Positions 7,628-15,608 of a stretch of DNA of 64,000 nt are shown here, piece after piece. This DNA comes from Chloroflexota bacterium (lineage in GTDB: Bacteria > Chloroflexota > UBA6077 > FW602-bin22 > JACPRP01). The notes beneath the pieces are model-generated. The model worked only from the letters and a program-made list of their open reading frames with translations. It had not been told where the DNA came from and ran no database searches. The first letter of the stretch is position 1, and every line of letters begins with the position of its first letter. The DNA is taken from the NCBI GenBank assembly GCA_016189905.1, contig JACPRP010000040.1, positions 1 through 64,000 of the forward strand. The letters are read 5' to 3'. Both the position numbers and the translations under genes were made by a program.

Positions 7628-10123
7628 GTGCGAATGATGAAACGATTAGCCATAGTAGTATCGATGATCGCCACTCTGCTTGGCCCGAGCCTGATCCCAG
7701 AGACGCGCCCCGGGATGGCGCAGGCCGAGGTCTGGAGCCAGCCGCCGACGGATGGCTATATTACGCGAGCCGATGGGTCACGGTTCTTCCTCGTCGCCAC
7801 TAACTACGAAGGCCCGCCGGATCGATCCTGGAAAATGTGGCAGGAAGGGCTGTTCGACGCGGCGCTGATCGAGCAGGATTTCGCCAGGGCGAAGCGAGCG
7901 GGGATCAACGCCCTGCGCATTTTCATTCAGGACCCACTGCCGGCCGATATCAAGGCGGGGAAGTGGGCCAAGCTGGACGCGGTCGTGGGGCTGGCGCGTA
8001 AGTATAACCTGCCCCTGATAATCACGTTCTTCGATTATCGCCAGCCGGACCTGAACGAGGTTGCCGCCATCGACCGGCTTATCGCCCAACGCTATGCCAA
8101 CGAGAGCGCCATTCTGGCGTATGACCTGCGCAACGAGCCGCACTTTCAAGACCTGGTGCAGGCAATCTATCCGAGCGGCGTGAAGCCGCCGCTGCAAAGC
8201 GACGCGATCATCAAGCAATATGGCGAGCGGGTCACGCAGGAGGCGGCGAATGCTTGGCGAACGACCGACCAGGGGAAAGCCCTGATTCCTACCCGGTTCA
8301 CGCCCGCCCAGGCCTATTACGTGGCTAACAACTACCGGATTTACCTGGAGTTCCTCGGCGACGCCGGCGCCTGGGTGGCGGCGCGCTCGTACGACGTTTC
8401 GGTGCTCGACTACATCGATTCGCCCGACTCGGCCAAATGGCGTCCATTACTTCAGGCGCTGAGCGACACATTAGCGGCCTGGATCGCGCCGCAACTGAGC
8501 GCGGTGCGCTCGGTGGCGCCCAAATACCCGATAACCATCGGCTACAGCGACGTGACGCTGGCCAAGCTCGGCGCAAACAAAGCCCTGAGCTTTCAGTCTG
8601 TTCACCGGTATCCGGGCAAGTCGACAAAGGAGTTGCGGCTGTTTTTCAATCTGCTGCAGAACCTCAGGGCAACGTTCCCCGCTCAGCCGCTGGTTCTCGA
8701 GGAGTTTGGCTACTCCAACGACGTGAACTCCCCGGCGGTCAGCGCGATCTACGAAACGGCGCTCTTCCTGAATCTCTGGAAGGAGCGGCTGGCCGGCGGC
8801 GTCAAATGGATGCTGAATGACCTCGATTCCGGCTGGGACGCGCGGCAGGTGAACTACGGGATGTTCAAGGCCGATGGTAGCCCCAAGCCGATAGTGGTGG
8901 CGCTGCGCTCGCTATCGACTTACATTCAAGGGGCGTTGGATGTGGCTGGCAGTCTGAGCGTCGACGCCGACGCGGCGGCCGGTATTCGCTACGTTTATTC
9001 GGCCCGCGACGCGCTTTTCGTGGGCGGTAAGGATTACGCCGACCAGCGGCTGAGGGTGCAGTCTGATGGCCCGACGCAGGTCTTCGTCAGTTGGTCTGAC
9101 CCCAGGAACATGCTCGTCTCCAGCACAGCTCGCGCGCAGATTCGCCTGAGCCCGGCGGCGCTGATCGGCGACCCGTCGCTGCCCGCCAGTTTCACGCTCG
9201 AAAAGGTTCAGCAGGGAAGCAACGTCGCGCAGCCCTTTACGGTCGACGGTGGGTTTGTCGCCTTTACGGCCGAGGCTGGCGAGAGCTATTCGCTGAAGCT
9301 GCCGCGCTCGCTCGTCGACGCGAAGATTCAGATAGTGTGGCCTCAGGGGAATTTGCCCGTGAGTCAGGCCACAAAAGCCAACGTCGGGGTCTATCTCTTC
9401 CAGCAAGGCACGTCGAGCGCGATCTGCACGAGCTGGACGCCGACCGTCAGGCTCTGGCGGGCGCTGAACAACGGCGTCGAGCAGGAGGTTGGCACGGGCG
9501 TGCGTGTCGCCCGCACGTCGTCGGGGCAGACGTACTCCGTGTGGGAGCTCAACGACGTCGACGTGAGCGCGGCCAAAGACCCCGTCAACAAATACTACTT
9601 TCGCGCGAGCGTAGACGGAGCGCTGGGCGAGTACGACAACATCTGGAGCCACGGCGCCGACGCACGGACCTACTTCCCCAACCAGGACGTGCCGTCCGGC
9701 ATCGGCACGGCGGCGCCGCAGGCGGTCGACGCCAAGATCGAGATCCTCTGGCCGCACGATAACCTGCCGGTGAATAAGGCCACCCGGGCCAACATCGCCG
9801 CCTTCCTCTTCGAGAAGGGCTCGTCGAAATCGGTGGCAGCCAACTGGAACCCGTCCGTGCGGCTCTGGCGCGGGCTCAACAACGACCCGCTGCAGCCCGT
9901 GGCCGTGGGCCAGAAGGAGACGAGGTCGGCAGGGGGCGTGAGCTTCCCGGTCTGGACGTTCAACAACGTGGACGTGAGCGCAGCCACGAACACGGCCAAC
10001 CGGTATTACTTCCGCGTGACCGTCGACGGCGTTCCGACGAGGAGCAATGTCTGGAGCCACGGCGTCGACGCGCGCACGTATTATCCTGAGCCAAAGATTC
10101 CGGCCGCGAGCGGTGGGTGTTGA
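7628..10123 (+). CDS. Secreted GH5-like glycoside hydrolase with duplicated C-terminal domain
   Basis: An 831-residue exported protein. Residues 1-36 form a signal peptide (KRLAIVVSMIATLLG core, cleavage near GMAQAE). A TIM-barrel domain of the GH5/clan GH-A type follows, with probable acid/base Glu170 in LRNEPHF and nucleophile Glu359 in LEEFGYSND. After a linker come two tandem copies of a roughly 135-residue domain: 564-700 starts DAKIQIVWPQGNLPV and 701-831 starts DAKIEILWPHDNLPV. Both contain VRLWR and end near WSHG.DARTY. The repeats are probably beta-sandwich binding modules. The start may be GTG 7628 or the ATGs at 7634/7637. It likely degrades or remodels extracellular polysaccharide. 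The substrate is not known. Confidence 0.72.
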   Translation: MRMMKRLAIVVSMIATLLGPSLIPETRPGMAQAEVWSQPPTDGYITRADGSRFFLVATNYEGPPDRSWKMWQEGLFDAALIEQDFARAKRAGINALRIFIQDPLPADIKAGKWAKLDAVVGLARKYNLPLIITFFDYRQPDLNEVAAIDRLIAQRYANESAILAYDLRNEPHFQDLVQAIYPSGVKPPLQSDAIIKQYGERVTQEAANAWRTTDQGKALIPTRFTPAQAYYVANNYRIYLEFLGDAGAWVAARSYDVSVLDYIDSPDSAKWRPLLQALSDTLAAWIAPQLSAVRSVAPKYPITIGYSDVTLAKLGANKALSFQSVHRYPGKSTKELRLFFNLLQNLRATFPAQPLVLEEFGYSNDVNSPAVSAIYETALFLNLWKERLAGGVKWMLNDLDSGWDARQVNYGMFKADGSPKPIVVALRSLSTYIQGALDVAGSLSVDADAAAGIRYVYSARDALFVGGKDYADQRLRVQSDGPTQVFVSWSDPRNMLVSSTARAQIRLSPAALIGDPSLPASFTLEKVQQGSNVAQPFTVDGGFVAFTAEAGESYSLKLPRSLVDAKIQIVWPQGNLPVSQATKANVGVYLFQQGTSSAICTSWTPTVRLWRALNNGVEQEVGTGVRVARTSSGQTYSVWELNDVDVSAAKDPVNKYYFRASVDGALGEYDNIWSHGADARTYFPNQDVPSGIGTAAPQAVDAKIEILWPHDNLPVNKATRANIAAFLFEKGSSKSVAANWNPSVRLWRGLNNDPLQPVAVGQKETRSAGGVSFPVWTFNNVDVSAATNTANRYYFRVTVDGVPTRSNVWSHGVDARTYYPEPKIPAASGGC

Positions 10124-10329
10124 GCGCTGGGCGCGGGGGGGGCGCTCAACACGGAGGCACGGAGACACGGAGAGCGGGAAGATATGGGGTTGTGCCAACG
10201 CAGTGTGGATAAGGTTAAGGCAGGGGCGGCCGGCCGGTCGCCCCTGGGATACGCGAATTGGTGATTGGGAATGGGGGGGAAGCGAGCGATGGGAGCTAGC
10301 TTCAGGTCATAGATAGGGGTTGGTGGACG
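10124..10329 (+). repeat. Intergenic region with dispersed repeat and GC palindrome
   Basis: The gap before the M1 peptidase carries two repeated sequences. At 10139-10156 is GGGGCGCTCAACACGGAG followed by ACGGAGACACGGAGAG; relatives occur at 12474 and 53467. At 10221-10246 is a 26-bp palindrome with one mismatch built on GGGGCG...CGCCCC, related to the perfect one at 42161. Confidence 0.6.
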
Positions 10330-12375
10330 ATGAAGGAGTATCTTCAGCGCATCGGATTGCTTGCCCTGGTGGGCATCAGTCTCCTTTTGCTGCCAATGAA
10401 CACGGCTGGGGCGGAGACGCCGCCTTCGACCACGCAATACAAGATCACCGTCGATCTGGATTACGACGCGGGCACGGTCGCGGCGCTGGAGACGGTGAGT
10501 TACCGGAACGTCACGGGCGTCGCGCTGAGCTCGATAGTGTTCAACGTCACGCCGGCTTATTATCGCGCGTTCACGCTGCGGGGCGCCACTGTCGATGGCC
10601 AGACGGTGCAGCCGATGCTCGACGGCGTCGTGATGGAGGTGCCGCTGACGACGCCGCTGGCACCTGGGGCAACAACCAGGGTCGCGCTGGATTTTCGGCT
10701 CCAGGTGCCTTCGCCCGGCACCTTGCGCTTCGGTAAGAGCGGCGGCATCCTGGCGCTGGGCAACTGGTATCCGGTTATTTCCCCATTCCGGGCGGACCGA
10801 GGCGACTGGGACCGCCATCGGTATACTAATTTTGGCGACGCTTTTTTCACCGAAGTGGCCGATTACGAGGTCAGCCTGAACGTGAACAGGCCCGTCCGCG
10901 TCGCCCACACCGGCACTCCTGACAAGACAGGCGCATCGCAATGGACGTTTTCGGCGAAAGGGGTGCGGGATTTCGCCCTGGCGCTGTCGGATAGATACGA
11001 GAGCAAGTCGGCCACGATCGACGGCATAGAGGTAACGGCGTTCTACCTGCCGCAGCACGCGGCGGGCGGCGAGCTTTATTTGCGCACGGCGGTCGAGACC
11101 GTGAGGTGGGCCAACCGGGTTCTCGGGACGTATCCCTATCCGTATCTGTTCGTGGCCGAGACGACGAGCAACGATCCGGCCGGGGTGGGGCAGGAATACC
11201 CGAACGTCGTGTTCATCAGCAGCCAGATGACCGCGACCGGCGGGGGAATGGGCAGCTACCTGAGCTACCTGGTGGCGCACGAGGTGCTGCACCAGTGGTT
11301 CTACGGGCTGGTGGGCGACGATCAGGTTTACGAGCCGTGGGTGGACGAGTCTCTGGTGGTGAACCTTAGCTACGAGTTCTTTCGCGCCAATTATCCCGAC
11401 CTGTATCCGGGGATGTGGCAGCGCCTGGTCGACGGCGAGCGCGCGGGTGTCAACGCCTACGGTGACAGGAATGTCGATACCTCGATCTATGACTATAGCA
11501 ACGAAGATCATTACTTCGTCGTCGTCTACCGCAAGGGCGCGATCTTCCTGAACGAGCTGCGGAAGATAATGGGCGACGACGCCTACTTCGGCTTGCTCAA
11601 GGAGTTCGCGTCGCGCTTCAGCTATCGCATCGCCACTGGCGCACAGTTCCTCGACCTGGCCGAGGCAAGGAGCAGCGCCGACCTACGGCCGTTGATCGCC
11701 CGGTATTTCAGCTATCCGAAATATCGTGGGGCGGCAGATTACGACCTGCCCAACGGCCGTTTCTACACGCAGACAAGCGGCAGGTCCGCGGGCACAGGTG
11801 CGAAGGGCTTCGCGGTGGTCAACGACGCGGACGCGCCGATGTGGACGGAGTTTCAGCGGCTCGGCGGCGTGGCGGGGCTAGGCTATCCCGTTTCGCGGCG
11901 CTTCAAGTGGGACGGCTTCACGTCGCAGGCGATGCAAAAGGGCGTGCTGCAGTGGCAGCCGCAGAGCGGACGGGCTTATCTGGTGAACGTCTTCGACGAA
12001 ATGAGCAAGAAAGGGATGGATGGCTGGCTCGAAGCCTTCCGCCAGGTGCCGCAGATAGCGGACTGGAGCGCTGACGCCGGCCGCAACTGGCCCGACGTCG
12101 TCCAGGCCCATCGCACGCTGCTGGAAGTGAACCCGGCCATCAAGGCGCGGTATTCCAGTGTCGCCGACCCCGTCAAGCTGTTTGGCCTGCCGATGTCCTT
12201 CGGGGACATGGGCAACAACTACACGCTGCGGGCGCAGCGGGTGGTGATCCAGCAATGGAAAGTCGACGTTCCCTGGGCCGCCGCCGGCGACGTCACCGTG
12301 GCCAACGGCGGAGATATCGCCAAGGAGGCGGGACTCCTGCCGCTGGATGCGCTGATGCCGGAAGAGGCGCCGTAA
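10330..12375 (+). CDS. Exported M1-family metallopeptidase
   Basis: A 681-residue gluzincin. Residues 1-28 are a signal peptide (LLALVGISLLLLP core, cleavage near AGAE). The zinc site is HEVLH (317-321) followed by 18 residues and Glu340 in VDESLVV, the classical M1 spacing; Glu318 is the catalytic base. The N-terminal beta domain (residues 35-200) also fits the family. From about 490 to the end there is an added region with LGYPVSRRFKWDGF, QAMQKGVLQWQP and FGLPMSF, reminiscent of LGFP-like repeat modules that bind cell-wall material in other proteins. It probably cleaves peptides outside the membrane. It follows the GH5-like gene, and both are secreted. Confidence 0.82.
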   Translation: MKEYLQRIGLLALVGISLLLLPMNTAGAETPPSTTQYKITVDLDYDAGTVAALETVSYRNVTGVALSSIVFNVTPAYYRAFTLRGATVDGQTVQPMLDGVVMEVPLTTPLAPGATTRVALDFRLQVPSPGTLRFGKSGGILALGNWYPVISPFRADRGDWDRHRYTNFGDAFFTEVADYEVSLNVNRPVRVAHTGTPDKTGASQWTFSAKGVRDFALALSDRYESKSATIDGIEVTAFYLPQHAAGGELYLRTAVETVRWANRVLGTYPYPYLFVAETTSNDPAGVGQEYPNVVFISSQMTATGGGMGSYLSYLVAHEVLHQWFYGLVGDDQVYEPWVDESLVVNLSYEFFRANYPDLYPGMWQRLVDGERAGVNAYGDRNVDTSIYDYSNEDHYFVVVYRKGAIFLNELRKIMGDDAYFGLLKEFASRFSYRIATGAQFLDLAEARSSADLRPLIARYFSYPKYRGAADYDLPNGRFYTQTSGRSAGTGAKGFAVVNDADAPMWTEFQRLGGVAGLGYPVSRRFKWDGFTSQAMQKGVLQWQPQSGRAYLVNVFDEMSKKGMDGWLEAFRQVPQIADWSADAGRNWPDVVQAHRTLLEVNPAIKARYSSVADPVKLFGLPMSFGDMGNNYTLRAQRVVIQQWKVDVPWAAAGDVTVANGGDIAKEAGLLPLDALMPEEAP

Positions 12376-12450
12376 CGGGGGAACTCTTATCTTCGCAGCA
12401 GCTTGCGTTGCTGTTAGCGTCAATGATAGCAAGGGCTCGGCCCATGAGCA

Positions 12451-12491
12451 GGGCAAAGCATTCGCGCGATGGGGGGGCGCGTTCAACACGG
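12451..12491 (+). repeat. Copy of dispersed GGGCAAAGCATTCGC / CGCGTTCAACACGG repeat
   Basis: GGGCAAAGCATTCGCGC (12451-12467) is followed within 6 bp by GGGGCGCGTTCAACACGG (12474-12491). Both words recur near 53467-53686, and the second also at 10139 in slightly altered form. The words are non-coding in every place. Confidence 0.55.
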
Positions 12492-12602
12492 GAAAACTGA
12501 ATGAGAGTACCCCGTGGTTTGAATACATTTCAGAACCTCACAGCTATGAAGTCTCTCTAGTCAAACAAGCGCCAGAAACAGATGAATTGTCTGCCTACGA
12601 AC

Positions 12603-12770
12603 TCAAAGTACTAAATACGATCCACGAGAAATACGATCCACGAGAAATACGGACGGATGGACAAATGGGCACTCGTTAGACGGACGCATACGCTGCGTGA
12701 ACTGTGCGCCAAGCCCTCTCATAAACCCACTGGGTTTCTTCTTCTTATCTTTGCTTGACCGCTCATTCAT
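12603..12770 (-). CDS. Possible small basic protein, unrecognised
   Basis: A 55-residue reading frame starting MNERSSKDKKKKPSGF, with GAGG and GGAGG motifs just upstream of the ATG. It is rich in Lys and Arg at the N-terminus. I recognise no family. Its 3' end falls in a 16-bp tandem duplication, which suggests the region is unstable. It may be spurious. Confidence 0.22.
   Translation of the reverse strand: MNERSSKDKKKKPSGFMRGLGAQFTQRMRPSNECPFVHPSVFLVDRISRGSYLVL
12613..12650 (+). repeat. 16-bp tandem duplication
   Basis: AAATACGATCCACGAG occurs at 12613-12628 and again at 12629-12644, followed by the first six bases of a third copy. It lies in the 650-bp gap between the M1 peptidase and the NO reductase. 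Confidence 0.7.
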
Positions 12771-12832
12771 ACCTCCATACCTCAAGGATAGCGCCTGTGG
12801 CCCATGCCGTCAATGATGATTGATACACTACC

Positions 12833-12960
12833 GAACCATGCCCCGCTAGGGATGGTTCACAAGAGGGGGTAGATAGGGTAACAGTGTTTTTGGGGGCCCC
12901 GTGGGCGAGCGCCGCTCGCCCCTCCAGTTATGACCGTATTCCTGAACCATGCCCCGCTAG
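12833..12960 (+). repeat. 17-bp direct repeats flanking a GC hairpin
   Basis: GAACCATGCCCCGCTAG occurs at 12833-12849 and 12944-12960, 111 bp apart. Between them is a perfect hairpin of GGGCGAGCG/CGCTCGCCC with a one-base loop (12903-12921). The rest of the gap shows no gene. Confidence 0.65.
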
Positions 12961-12968
12961 TCGCTCGA

Positions 12969-12984
12969 TGGCACGGAAATTGCG
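12969..12984 (+). promoter_or_regulatory. Sigma-54 promoter for the NO reductase
   Basis: TGGCACG, four bases, TTGCG. The GG and GC doublets have the -24/-12 spacing of sigma-54 promoters. The predicted start site is about 12995, 38 bp before the NO reductase ATG. Confidence 0.75.
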
Positions 12985-13032
12985 GCACTTAGTTGGGCGA
13001 GCGGAAGGTCGCATAGGAAGTGCAGGTGAGTT

Positions 13033-15330
13033 ATGGCTGAAGGGCCTCAGCGCCAGATGATCATCTCTCCCCATTGGCTGCAGGCAGCCGTGTTGCTTTT
13101 CGTGATAGGCTTCTCGGTGCTGCTCTTTTCGGCGATTCTGACGTACCAGGATCAGCCACCGATTCCGACCCGTGTAGTGACTGAAGCTGGAGATACCTTG
13201 TTCACCGGCGACGACATTATGGCCGGTCAGAACGTGTTCCAGAAATACGGCTTGATGGAGTACGGGACTTTCCTCGGGCACGGCGCATACCTGGGGCCGG
13301 ATTTCACTGCCGAGTACCTTCACCGCGAGGCAGAAGCGATGGCCGCCTCATACGCCAATTTACCGGGCGCCACGAACGTCGCAGCTATCGACCGAATGAG
13401 ACGTGAGCTTCGGGAGAACAGGTATGATCCGGCCAGCGGCACCTTGACCTTCTCCGCCGGCCAGGCGGAAGCCTTCCAAAGCCTGCTGGTGTATTACTCC
13501 GAGTTTTTCTCCGATCCGGTCGGGCAGGCCGGCCTCCCGCCGCGCCTGATTGTGAGCCGGGATGAGCTTTCCCAGATCACTTCCTTCTTCGCCTGGGGAG
13601 CATGGACGACCACAGCTCAACGGCCCGGCCTGGGTTATTCCTACACGAATAACTGGCCCTACGACCCGATCCTGGGCAATGGCCCGACAGCCGATGCCCT
13701 CATCTGGAGCATACTCTCCATAATCGCCCTGCTCAGCGGCATCGGCCTCACTTTTTATTTCTTCGGCCGCTACGACTGGCTCGGATGGCGTGGCGAAGAG
13801 GAACGAACGACTATAAGCTTCCTCCCGCCCGACAAGGTTGCCCTCACCCCCAGCCAGAAATCGACGGCCTGGTATTTCCTGATTATGGCGCTGCTCTTCC
13901 TGCTCCAGACGCTGATGGGTGGCGTGACGGCGCATTATCGTGCCGAACCGGGAAGCTTTTTCGGGATCAACCTTCCGCAATGGCTGCCATACAACCTGGC
14001 ACGAACCTGGCACGTACAACTGGCCATCTTCTGGGTCGCGACTTCGTACGTGGCAGCCGGCATCTTCATCACGCCGCTGATCGCCTTGCGCGAGCCCAGG
14101 GGGCAGCGAACGCTGTCCTTTGGACTGTTGGGCGCGCTGGTTATCGTCGTCGTGGGCAGTCTGTTAGGCGAGGCGGCAGGAATATTCAACCTGCTCGGCC
14201 CCTGGTGGTACCTGCTGGGCAACCAGGGGTGGGAGTATCTGGACCTGGGTCGCATCTGGCAGATTCTTCTCATCGTCGGATTGTTCCTATGGGCGTTCAT
14301 AATTTTCCGGGGTTTACGGGCCCGGCTGGCCAACGAGCACGTGGGGAACATGCCTTACCTGTTCTTCTACGCATCGCTGTCGATCCCGGTGTTCTACGCC
14401 GTGGGACTGATCGGCGGACAGGGAAGCTCGTTTACCGTGATGGAGTTCTGGCGATTCTGGGTTGTGCACCTCTGGGTGGAGGATTTCCTGGAACTGTTCA
14501 CTACCGCGACGGTGGCCTACGCCTTCGTGCTGCTCGGGATAGTGTCCCAACGCACGGGAACGAGGGTAATCTACCTGAGCGTCATCCTCTACTCCGTCGG
14601 CGGCGTGATCGGCACCCTGCACCATATGTACTTCAATGGGACGCCGGTCAGCGCCCTTGCCCTGGGGGCCTTCTTCTCGGCGATGGAGGTCATTCCGCTG
14701 GTGTTGTTGAGCTTCGAGGCCTGGAGCTTCCTCCGGGCAGGGGGACTGGTCGGGCGCTCCGCGGAGTCCTTTCCTCACTGGTGGGCAGTCTGGTTTCTGG
14801 CAGCGGTCGGCTTCTGGAACTTCCTGGGGGCGGGCGTCTTCGGTTTCCTCATCAACCTTCCGATCGTAAGCTATTACGAGATCGGAACGAATCTCACGGC
14901 CAATCATGGCCATACCGCGTTGTTCGGCGTTTACGGGATGCTGGCCATCGCGCTGATGCTGTTCGGGCTCCGTTATCTGGTTAGATCGGATCGATGGAGC
15001 GATCGCGCGGCAGCGATCTCCTTCTGGTCGCTGAACCTGGGACTGATCTGGATGGCTTTTTTCAATCTCTTCCCGGTGGGTCTGATCCAGATCGCCGATA
15101 GCTTCCAGAACGGATACTACCACGCCCGCGAACTCACCTTCGTGCTATCGCCACTGGTGAACTTCCTGGAATGGGCCCGCCTGCCGGGGGACTGGCTGTT
15201 CATCATCGGCGGGGTACTGCCATTGCTCTACCTCGCGTTGCAGGCCATCCTTCACCCCGGTGGGGGCGGAACGATTCCCGAGGAGCAAGAAATCACCGAC
15301 CGCACTCTGTTCACGGACGTGGAAGAGTGA
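13033..15330 (+). CDS. norB: Quinol-dependent nitric oxide reductase (qNOR)
   Basis: A 765-residue membrane protein with the length and layout of single-subunit qNOR. It has an N-terminal membrane segment, a soluble cytochrome-c-like extension without heme-c motifs (about 40-215), and then a NorB core of about 12 helices. Expected metal ligands are present: His near 327 in ARTWHVQLA, His479 and Glu483 in HLWVEDFLELF, His530-His531 in TLHHMYF, and His625/His627 in NHGHTALFG. It reduces two NO to N2O using quinol electrons at the membrane. No norC, norD/Q or NorR-type regulator is nearby, so the role is likely NO detoxification. A sigma-54 promoter and an AGGTGAG ribosome site precede it. Confidence 0.93.
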   Translation: MAEGPQRQMIISPHWLQAAVLLFVIGFSVLLFSAILTYQDQPPIPTRVVTEAGDTLFTGDDIMAGQNVFQKYGLMEYGTFLGHGAYLGPDFTAEYLHREAEAMAASYANLPGATNVAAIDRMRRELRENRYDPASGTLTFSAGQAEAFQSLLVYYSEFFSDPVGQAGLPPRLIVSRDELSQITSFFAWGAWTTTAQRPGLGYSYTNNWPYDPILGNGPTADALIWSILSIIALLSGIGLTFYFFGRYDWLGWRGEEERTTISFLPPDKVALTPSQKSTAWYFLIMALLFLLQTLMGGVTAHYRAEPGSFFGINLPQWLPYNLARTWHVQLAIFWVATSYVAAGIFITPLIALREPRGQRTLSFGLLGALVIVVVGSLLGEAAGIFNLLGPWWYLLGNQGWEYLDLGRIWQILLIVGLFLWAFIIFRGLRARLANEHVGNMPYLFFYASLSIPVFYAVGLIGGQGSSFTVMEFWRFWVVHLWVEDFLELFTTATVAYAFVLLGIVSQRTGTRVIYLSVILYSVGGVIGTLHHMYFNGTPVSALALGAFFSAMEVIPLVLLSFEAWSFLRAGGLVGRSAESFPHWWAVWFLAAVGFWNFLGAGVFGFLINLPIVSYYEIGTNLTANHGHTALFGVYGMLAIALMLFGLRYLVRSDRWSDRAAAISFWSLNLGLIWMAFFNLFPVGLIQIADSFQNGYYHARELTFVLSPLVNFLEWARLPGDWLFIIGGVLPLLYLALQAILHPGGGGTIPEEQEITDRTLFTDVEE

Positions 15331-15360
15331 GGAATGAGTATGAGAGTAATTTTGAGATCT

Positions 15361-15573
15361 CTAGAACTCCTCTATCGAACACATCACGATGTCGTCTTCC
15401 TTGCGGTTGTCGACGCGGCCGCAGACGGGGCACTTCTTGGTCTCGGCGCCGTCGGTGGCGAACATGTGCCCGCAGTTGCTGCACTTGAAGCACTCTACCG
15501 CCGATTGGGCCGCGTGTGTCGGCTCCGCGACGAAGTGCTTGCCGGCGAAACCTTCGACTTTGCGCTCATGCAT
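15361..15573 (-). CDS. Small zinc-ribbon protein
   Basis: A 70-residue protein with one zinc ribbon: CFKCSNCGHMF and, about 18 residues later, KKCPVCG. This resembles the rubredoxin-like metal site of rubrerythrin-type proteins, without the diiron domain. A strong GGGGAGGCG ribosome site supports the ATG at 15573. It lies 35 bp downstream of treY on the same strand and is convergent with the NO reductase gene, 30 bp away. It could bind Zn or a single Fe; function unknown. Confidence 0.7.
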   Translation of the reverse strand: MHERKVEGFAGKHFVAEPTHAAQSAVECFKCSNCGHMFATDGAETKKCPVCGRVDNRKEDDIVMCSIEEF

Positions 15574-15608
15574 AACAATCGCCTCCCCTTCACTGAAACT
15601 CCGCTACT

